DNA of 6,379 nt from CAYWFP01 sp964457365 (lineage in GTDB: Bacteria; Planctomycetota; SZUA-567). Of the stretch, positions 1-5,306 are shown in pieces. Position numbers and translations under genes: made by a program. A model generated the notes under the pieces. That model saw only the letters and a list, made by a program, of their open reading frames with translations, had not been told where the DNA came from and ran no database searches. The stretch spans positions 1-6,379 of the forward strand of contig CAYWFP010000153.1 in the NCBI GenBank assembly GCA_964457365.1. Reading direction: 5' to 3'. Each line of letters begins with the position of its first letter. Position 1 is the first letter of the stretch.

Positions 1-13
1 AGTCAATCAAGGC

Positions 14-46
14 TCACGGGGTCGAGGCATATTTCAAATCCCGTGA
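14..46. repeat. Inverted repeat / hairpin near the left edge
   Basis: TCACGGG at 14-20 is matched by its reverse complement CCCGTGA at 40-46. A G-T and a T-A pair extend the stem to 9 bp (14-22 with 38-46) around a 15-base loop. No T-run follows on the plus strand, so it is not a standard intrinsic terminator. A TTCAAATC string in the right half resembles a tRNA T-loop, but its flanks do not pair as a T-stem. It could be the 3' structure of something ending left of the window. Nothing else gene-like is visible between 1 and 180, which is clearly more AT-rich than the rest. Confidence 0.35.
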
Positions 47-180
47 ACGCTTACGTATAAACTACTATGATACTAATGGCAGTGTCAAGTGAATTTGAAA
101 TTACATAACACGTATCGTTGTAGTAGGGGTTGTGTGCAAAGAGACCGCTACTATGGGGGAATGCGGCATTTGCCCAGTTC

Positions 181-552
181 TTATGCTAACAGGTTAATCT
201 TTAGCGGGTTATCGTTCCTGGCTTCCTCGACGCGTGCAGGTTTGTGAACCTGGCGTCGCAGACGTGCGAAGGTTTGGCGTGGAGAATTCTGCTCGTGGAA
301 TTCATTACTCGCCGTTGCCGGCGTACTCGCTTGCGTCCCGCGTATAACTTCGTCCCCGGCCCGCGCGCGTTGATCCGCCTGCGCGGTCATGCTCGCATGC
401 GCGGTGTCGTCTGCAACATGCGGCCGCGAAAGCAGTTGAGCCGCTTGTACCGCCGGGGCGAACTGGCCGGCCATGGCCTGACGGTAGTGTTCTACCGGGC
501 CGACCGGAGAATGCATCTCATCCAGCACTGCAAGAACTTCTTCACTCGGCAT
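181..552 (-). CDS. Small hydrophilic protein of unknown function (123 aa)
   Basis: I do not recognise this protein. It begins MPSEEVLAVLDEM and ends in NPLKINLLA. It has no signal peptide, membrane segment or cysteine. The middle (about residues 25-85) is rich in Ala, Gln, Thr and Asp, and the C-terminal third is Arg/Lys-rich, so it looks soluble and perhaps partly disordered. Reasons to believe it is real: a sigma70-like promoter lies immediately upstream (589-617), AGGA (plus-strand TCCT at 559-562) sits 6 bases before the ATG at 552, and codon third positions are GC-biased along the whole frame. It is transcribed divergently from the gene at 864, with 311 bases between them. A plus-strand open frame (244-564) overlaps most of it but has no comparable start signals. 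The function is unknown and the protein may be lineage-restricted. Confidence 0.65.
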   Translation of the reverse strand: MPSEEVLAVLDEMHSPVGPVEHYRQAMAGQFAPAVQAAQLLSRPHVADDTAHASMTAQADQRARAGDEVIRGTQASTPATASNEFHEQNSPRQTFARLRRQVHKPARVEEARNDNPLKINLLA

Positions 553-588
553 TTCGTATCCTGATTCCGTAAGCCATTTCCTACTTTT

Positions 589-617
589 ATTTTAGCCGAT
601 ATTTCACCGCCGGTCAA
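589..617 (-). promoter_or_regulatory. Sigma70-type promoter for the small minus-strand gene
   Basis: Read on the minus strand, TTGACC (617-612) is separated by exactly 17 bases from TAAAAT (594-589). Each hexamer matches its consensus at 5 of 6 positions. Transcription would start near 582, giving a leader of about 30 bases that includes the AGGA ribosome-binding site. This is the clearest housekeeping promoter in the left half of the window. Confidence 0.65.
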
Positions 618-655
618 ATTCCCATTAAATATATAGGGTAAAAAGTTGCCGTTCG

Positions 656-668
656 TGTCACTTTGACA
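656..668. promoter_or_regulatory. Dyad TGTCA-CTT-TGACA, candidate activator or repressor site
   Basis: TGTCA (656-660) and TGACA (664-668) form a perfect 5-bp inverted repeat around a 3-base centre. It lies about 45 bases upstream of the minus-strand -35 element and about 150 bases upstream of the rightward sigma54 promoter. That is a normal distance for an enhancer bound by a sigma54 activator. The cognate protein cannot be named, and a short dyad can arise by chance. Confidence 0.35.
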
Positions 669-798
669 AGCGAGGCGACAGGAGCAGTGTTTCGCAAGCA
701 GGATTCGTATAAAATGCTTTTTGTGCAACCTTCTATCGCTCAGTGGATTATGGGTTCTCTTTCATGTCGGCCAACTGGGTGTGGAGGTGAATCCTGTC

Positions 799-814
799 TG
801 GCATACGTGTTGCA
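799..814 (+). promoter_or_regulatory. Sigma54 (RpoN) -24/-12 promoter
   Basis: The sequence reads TGGCA-TA-CGTG-TTGCA. The established sigma54 consensus is TGGCACG-N4-TTGCW. Both core blocks (TGGCA at 799-803 and TTGCA at 810-814) are perfect, and the invariant GG (800-801) and GC (812-813) are spaced correctly by 10 bases. The base before TGG is the favoured pyrimidine. Only the CG of the first block differs (TA). Transcription would start near 825, leaving a leader of about 39 bases that contains GGGAGG and the ATG at 864. No convincing sigma70 promoter serves this gene. Confidence 0.65.
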
Positions 815-863
815 AGGGAGAATGCGACAGATAACAACAAAGACACGATACGGGAGGTTGCTT

Positions 864-1493
864 ATGTCTGAACTGAATTATACGCTGGAGAAGGCGGCTT
901 GTCTGCTGGATGTCGCGCCGCAGGAACTGCAGACCCTGGTTGACCAGAACCGCGTCGAGACGGTGATCGTTAGCGGCGAGCGCCGCATCCCCAAGCACGA
1001 GATCGCGCGACTTTTCAATAAACTCGGCAAGGTGAATGCCGAGGAGGAGCCGCTGGAGTCCGATCCGGTGGAGGATCGTTCGGTCGCGCGCAACGATACC
1101 GATGGCTTGCCGGTCGAGGACGAGGAGCTGCTGCGCCTCTACGACGAGGTGAACAAGACCCAGGCGCGTATTCGCAATCTCGGCGAAAAGATGAAGCGTC
1201 TCGGTGTGCGCCTCAACCGCCTGCGTGCCATCGAGGCTGGCGACATGGCCCGTTTCTGGGAGCGCGCCAGCGCGGTCTACCCGCAGTTGTGGGGTGAAGC
1301 GCAATACGGTCTGGACGAAGTGGATGGGCGGCCGGTCATTGTCAGGACCGAGGCAGGCGCCGACGACGACTACAAACAACGCTTCCGCGAGATGGTAATG
1401 GCGGGGATCCGCAAGGGGCATCTGCCCCAAGGCTTTCTCGGCATCTTCCTCAAGCCCGGACAGGACGAAGGCGGCGAGCAGGAGGAACAGTAG
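864..1493 (+). CDS. Unrecognised 209-aa protein: excisionase/MerR-like DNA-binding N-terminus plus coiled coil
   Basis: I do not recognise the full-length family. Residues 6-51 fit the helix-turn-helix of excisionase/MerR-like proteins: YTLEKAACLLDV, then a second helix (QELQTLVDQ), a hydrophobic beta wing (VETVIVSGERRIP) and a closing helix (HEIARLF). Residues 57-90 form an acidic linker and 86-125 a likely coiled coil with heptad-like Leu/Ile/Val. Residues 128-197 form a compact-looking segment (FWERASAVYPQLWG, then a helix ending in FLGIFLKPG), followed by an acidic tail, GQDEGGEQEEQ. There is no signal peptide or membrane segment, so it is cytoplasmic. The frame stays open upstream (in-frame ATG at 822, TTG at 663), but 864 is chosen because GGGAGG (852-857) lies 6 bases before it and the predicted sigma54 start (near 825) excludes the others. 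The metallopeptidase gene begins 32 bases downstream, probably in the same transcript. It may be a regulator or an oligomeric scaffold; the DNA-binding role is inferred from pattern only. Confidence 0.85.
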   Translation: MSELNYTLEKAACLLDVAPQELQTLVDQNRVETVIVSGERRIPKHEIARLFNKLGKVNAEEEPLESDPVEDRSVARNDTDGLPVEDEELLRLYDEVNKTQARIRNLGEKMKRLGVRLNRLRAIEAGDMARFWERASAVYPQLWGEAQYGLDEVDGRPVIVRTEAGADDDYKQRFREMVMAGIRKGHLPQGFLGIFLKPGQDEGGEQEEQ

Positions 1494-1525
1494 ACGCCGA
1501 CGACGCTTGCAGGAAAGGATGAGCA

Positions 1526-2248
1526 ATGGGGTTTCTGATGATGCTGGATCCGTTGTACTGGCTGCTGCTCGGGCCGACGATGATCCTGGCGGTCTGGGCC
1601 CAGATCAAGGTTAAGAGCGCGTTTTCAAAATACAAGCGCGTGGGAAATGCCCGCGGCATCAGCGGAGCCGAGGCCGCCGCGCGTATCCTGCGCCAGAACG
1701 GCATGAGTGACGTCGGCATCGATATGAGTCGTGGCCAGCTTTCGGATCATTACGATCCGAGATCGCGGATGCTGCGGCTCTCGCCCGAAGTATACCAGGG
1801 GCGCAGTATCGCCGCGGTCGGCATTGCCGCGCACGAGGCCGGGCATGCGCTGCAGCACGCGCACGGCTACGCTTTGCTGGGGGTGCGCAACTGGATCGTT
1901 CCGCTGGCCGGCTTCGGCTCATGGCTGGCGTTCCCGCTGATCATCGGCGGCTTTCTCCTGAGCGGCCTGGCGCCGCATTTCGGCATCTGGTTGGCGCAGG
2001 CGGGGGTGATCGTCTTCGGCGCCGTGGTGGCGTTCCAGCTCGTAACGCTGCCGGTGGAATTCAACGCTTCCAGCCGCGCCAAGCAGGCGCTCGCCGACTA
2101 TGGCATCATTGTCAACCAGCAGGAGAAGCAGGGCGTGGACAATGTTCTCGGCGCTGCGGCCATGACCTATGTCGCCGCCACCATCACGGCGCTGGCGCAA
2201 CTGCTGTACTTCATGATTCGCACGGGCATGCTCGGCGGAGACGAATAG
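1526..2248 (+). CDS. Membrane-embedded zinc metallopeptidase, YugP type (Zn_peptidase_2)
   Basis: This is a 240-residue integral membrane protease. The zinc motif HEAGH is at residues 103-107 (two His ligands and the catalytic Glu), within the family context VGIAAHEAGHALQHA. A probable third ligand, Glu178, lies in LPVEFNAS, just after a membrane segment. Before the motif, DHYDPRSRMLRLS (74-86) also matches the family. Membrane segments are about 8-26, 130-148, 154-173 and 210-231. The length is typical. The ATG at 1526 is preceded by AGGAAAGGA (1511-1519) at good spacing; Met5 and Met6 are weaker alternatives. Substrates of YugP-type peptidases are poorly known, and a role in membrane-protein turnover is inferred. 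The gene lies 32 bases after the coiled-coil gene and 132 bases before the Do protease. The family assignment is confident. Confidence 0.92.
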   Translation: MGFLMMLDPLYWLLLGPTMILAVWAQIKVKSAFSKYKRVGNARGISGAEAAARILRQNGMSDVGIDMSRGQLSDHYDPRSRMLRLSPEVYQGRSIAAVGIAAHEAGHALQHAHGYALLGVRNWIVPLAGFGSWLAFPLIIGGFLLSGLAPHFGIWLAQAGVIVFGAVVAFQLVTLPVEFNASSRAKQALADYGIIVNQQEKQGVDNVLGAAAMTYVAATITALAQLLYFMIRTGMLGGDE

Positions 2249-2315
2249 GATATCGACAAGGCGGGCGCGGGGGAAGGATCGAGACGGTGTGTCGACAGTA
2301 ACGGATGACGCGGCG

Positions 2316-2361
2316 GAATCGATTCGCTCGATATCATGGCGAACGGTTCGCTTGTTATAGT
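2316..2361 (+). promoter_or_regulatory. Candidate promoter/operator before the Do protease
   Basis: Between the metallopeptidase stop and the protease start (132 bases) there is a palindrome GAATCGATTC (2316-2325), then a 13-base dyad GCGAAC-G-GTTCGC (2339-2351), then an extended -10-like TG-T-TATAGT (2353-2361) with no recognisable -35. Initiation near 2368 would leave a very short leader, so the promoter is uncertain. The dyad sits where a repressor or activator would touch RNA polymerase. The protease may instead be co-transcribed with the two genes upstream, since no terminator with a T-run separates them. Confidence 0.35.
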
Positions 2362-2380
2362 TGCCTGGAAGGAGATCATA

Positions 2381-3868
<1,488 letters not shown>

Positions 3869-3888
3869 ACGAATTCGCGTAGAACTCT

Positions 3889-3930
3889 CGCCGCGTTTCC
3901 GCTAGCCCGGGGACGCGGCGGTTTTTGTTT
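3889..3930 (+). terminator. Intrinsic terminator after the Do protease gene
   Basis: CGCCGCGT (3889-3896) pairs perfectly with ACGCGGCG (3913-3920). Two G-T and three G-C pairs extend the stem to 13 bp (3889-3901 with 3908-3920), leaving a six-base loop. GTTTTTGTTT (3921-3930) follows. The structure starts 21 bases after the protease stop codon. It overlaps the end of the convergent permease gene: that gene's stop codon (3902-3904) lies in the loop and its last codons make up the right arm and T-run. No T-run lies on the other side, so it should act in the plus direction only. Confidence 0.8.
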
Positions 3931-4975
3931 CGCCGTTTTTTTCTTTGTCGTCGTCGGGGAAGCGCCCGGCCAGGGCTTCGGCGATCGGTTCGGTCATGGG
4001 GATTTTCGCCAGCAGGATCTTGACCACCGCCGTCAGCGGCGTAGCCAGGAACATGCCGATAATGCTCCAGAGCATGCCGAAGAAGATGAGCGCCAGCAGC
4101 ACCGTCACCGGGTGCAGGCCGAATGACTCGCCCATCAGCCGCGGTTCGACCACGTTGCCGCTGATAAACTGTACCGCGCCGGTGAGGACCAGGACCGCCG
4201 CCATCGCCGGGGGCGTCAGCGCCGGATTCAGCAGGATCATCGGCAGCGGCACCAGGATCGCCAGCACCGGGCCCAGGTTGGGGATGAAGTTCAGGAAGAA
4301 CGCCAGCAGGCCGAAGATCATGGCGAACTCCACGCCGAAGGCTTTCAGCAGCAGGCCGTGCGCGAGGCCGGTGAAGACGGAGATCACCACCTTGAGCAGG
4401 ATGTAGCGTTTGACGCTGGTCTCGATCTCCCGCAGGAGGCGGTTGTTCGTCGGCTTGCCGTCGAGGCGGCGGCCGGCGAGGATGAAGAAGACGAAGACCA
4501 GCACCAACAGGCCGCTGCTGACGAGATTGGTGATCGTCGAAGCGGCGCTTTTCGCGAGGCTCTCGATCTGCTCATGGGAGATCGTGAGCACGGAGGTGTC
4601 GAGTGAATCCTTCTCGATCCCGAGCCGCTCGAAGAGGATGTAGGCGATCAGGCCGTCCTGCAGTTTCTTGAACTGCTCGTGATAATCTCCGGCGTTCTCG
4701 CTCATCTGGTTGGCCGAGTTGAACACCAGCATCGCCAGGAGCGCCAGGATCAGGCAGCCGAGCAGGAACGTCGTCACTACCGCCACCCAGTGCGGCAGGC
4801 GCAGGCGAAACATCTGGATATCGATGATCGGGATCAAGCAGTAGGTGAAGAGCAGCGCCAGCACGAACGGCACCAGCACCGGTTTGAGCCAGTAGAAAGC
4901 GAAGCCCAACGCCACGGCAGTCAGGATCAACAGGCATGCGGTCTGGATCTTCTGCAGGCTTGCGCTGCCGTCCAT
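3902..4975 (-). CDS. AI-2E family (PerM/YdiK-type) membrane permease
   Basis: This 357-residue polytopic inner-membrane protein matches the AI-2E transporter family. Membrane segments are about 12-30, 32-52, 63-87, 149-168, 193-213, 217-248, 257-275 and 287-320, with a hydrophilic region of roughly 60 residues between the third and fourth. Family landmarks are FIPNLGPVLA (230-239), NVVEPRLMGESFGLHPVTVLLAL (274-296) and GMFLATPLTAVVKILL (307-322). A charged, probably cytoplasmic tail follows (DDDKEKNGETKTAASPG). Family members are annotated as autoinducer-2 exporters, but some act on other substrates such as sodium/protons, so the substrate is unknown. The ATG at 4975 is chosen because GAGGAG (4987-4982) lies 6 bases upstream; an in-frame ATG at 5005 would add ten residues but has no good site. 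The gene converges on the Do protease with 33 bases between stop codons, and diverges from the EF-G-like gene. Confidence 0.92.
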   Translation of the reverse strand: MDGSASLQKIQTACLLILTAVALGFAFYWLKPVLVPFVLALLFTYCLIPIIDIQMFRLRLPHWVAVVTTFLLGCLILALLAMLVFNSANQMSENAGDYHEQFKKLQDGLIAYILFERLGIEKDSLDTSVLTISHEQIESLAKSAASTITNLVSSGLLVLVFVFFILAGRRLDGKPTNNRLLREIETSVKRYILLKVVISVFTGLAHGLLLKAFGVEFAMIFGLLAFFLNFIPNLGPVLAILVPLPMILLNPALTPPAMAAVLVLTGAVQFISGNVVEPRLMGESFGLHPVTVLLALIFFGMLWSIIGMFLATPLTAVVKILLAKIPMTEPIAEALAGRFPDDDKEKNGETKTAASPG

Positions 4976-4995
4976 GGCCTTCTCCTCGTGGCCCC

Positions 4996-5024
4996 GGTGT
5001 AGCATTACCAGCCGTTTTCGTCAA
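4996..5024 (-). promoter_or_regulatory. Weak sigma70 promoter candidate for the permease gene
   Basis: On the minus strand TTGACG (5024-5019) is followed after 17 bases by TACACC (5001-4996), which carries an upstream TGC that could act as an extended -10. The -35 is good (5 of 6) but the -10 matches at only 3 of 6. The start would fall near 4989, giving a leader of about 14 bases with the ribosome-binding site at its end. If used, it excludes the longer start at 5005. Confidence 0.3.
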
Positions 5025-5135
5025 AACTTTCGCCGCCCTCGTCGTCGTCGCGAATGGCTATTTGCCCGGCCTTTTTGCCGGTAATCCCTTGAAGGACAAG
5101 GAGTTGTCGGAAAATGAGCAGGTTTGAAATTTGCC

Positions 5136-5163
5136 TTGCCCGTATCGGAGTTGGGATTATAAT
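5136..5163 (+). promoter_or_regulatory. Sigma70 promoter for the EF-G-like gene
   Basis: TTGCCC (5136-5141) is followed after 16 bases by a perfect TATAAT (5158-5163). Initiation is expected near 5170. That leaves a leader of about 137 bases before the ATG at 5307, long enough for the two hairpins described next. The -35 matches at 4 of 6 positions; the -10 is exact. Confidence 0.65.
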
Positions 5164-5172
5164 ATACAGATT

Positions 5173-5189
5173 CCCATATATGTTATGGG
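5173..5189 (+). promoter_or_regulatory. Hairpin or operator dyad at the predicted transcript start
   Basis: CCCATA (5173-5178) and TATGGG (5184-5189) form a 6-bp inverted repeat with a five-base loop. It starts only a few bases after the predicted transcription start, so it could be a stabilising 5' hairpin in the RNA or a DNA operator overlapping the start region. The sequence alone does not distinguish these. Confidence 0.4.
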
Positions 5190-5197
5190 TAACCAGA

Positions 5198-5238
5198 CCG
5201 CAGGCGCGGGGCCGATTGCGTTTGCGGACGTTTTTTTT
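5198..5238 (+). terminator. Terminator-like hairpin in the leader of the EF-G-like gene (candidate attenuator)
   Basis: CCGCAGGCGC (5198-5207) pairs with GCGTTTGCGG (5218-5227) over 10 bp, including two G-T wobbles, around a ten-base loop. Three bases separate the stem from eight consecutive Ts (5231-5238). It lies between the promoter at 5136-5163 and the start codon at 5307, and no other plus-strand gene is upstream that it could end. Transcription would stop about 70 bases after initiation, so it is either an attenuator controlling the EF-G-like gene or the 3' end of a short RNA. No convincing antiterminator or leader peptide was identified. Confidence 0.55.
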
Positions 5239-5306
5239 ATTCGTTTGTTCGCGGGCACGATGCATCGCGGGGAACGCCGCCCGGCGGTGCGGGGAGGACT
5301 GCAGGC

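Larger units (their letters stand above)
553..863. other. Divergent intergenic regulatory region (311 bases)
   Basis: No protein-coding gene is supported here. The region is AT-richer than its surroundings and holds, in order, the minus-strand ribosome-binding site and sigma70 promoter (553-617), an AT-rich patch (about 620-645), the TGTCA-N3-TGACA dyad (656-668), a second AT-rich patch (about 700-725), and the sigma54-type promoter (799-814) with the ribosome-binding site of the rightward gene (852-857). The order dyad, AT-rich spacer, -24/-12 promoter is the usual plan of an enhancer-activated sigma54 promoter. The dyad's role is inferred. Confidence 0.6.
4976..5306. other. Divergent intergenic region between permease and EF-G-like gene (331 bases)
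   Basis: No gene is supported here. On the left it holds the permease ribosome-binding site and a weak minus-strand promoter candidate (4996-5024). In the middle (about 5030-5130) I see only a short GGC-CTTTTT-GCC hairpin (about 5079-5092) of unknown relevance. From 5136 rightward it holds the plus-strand promoter, a hairpin at the predicted transcript start, a terminator-like hairpin with a T-run, and finally the ribosome-binding site GGGGAGGA (5291-5298). The right half therefore looks like a regulated leader. Confidence 0.6.

Noticed and set aside
25..46. tRNA-like T-arm (TTCAAATC) near the left edge
   Set aside because: The bases flanking the loop do not pair as a T-stem and no acceptor stem or CCA follows.
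118..155. TAGTAG...CTACTA as terminator of the minus-strand small gene
   Set aside because: Only 6 AT-rich pairs plus an interrupted extension, with no T-run in the minus direction.
244..564. Plus-strand open frame of 106 codons opposite the small minus-strand gene
   Set aside because: It lacks a promoter and ribosome-binding site and is very Arg-rich, as expected for a shadow; the minus-strand frame has both signals.
663..715. TTGACA (663-668) with TATAAAAT (708-715) as a sigma70 promoter
   Set aside because: The hexamers are 39 bases apart, far beyond the 16-18 base optimum. TTGACA has no -10 at the right distance and TATAAAAT has no -35.
695..718. AAGCA...TGCTTTTT as an intrinsic terminator
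   Set aside because: The stem is only 5 bp, partly A-T, with a 14-base loop; too weak, and no gene ends upstream on that strand.
762..1526. 254-codon open frame on the minus strand
   Set aside because: It mirrors the 209-residue plus-strand gene, which has the promoter and ribosome-binding site; no recognisable domain.
4989..5004. Second sigma54-like match on the plus strand (TGGC-N8-AGCA)
   Set aside because: GG and GC spacing is right but the second block is TAGCA and no gene starts within 300 bases. It shows that weak -24/-12 matches occur by chance here, which also lowers trust in the weak one at 2337-2352.
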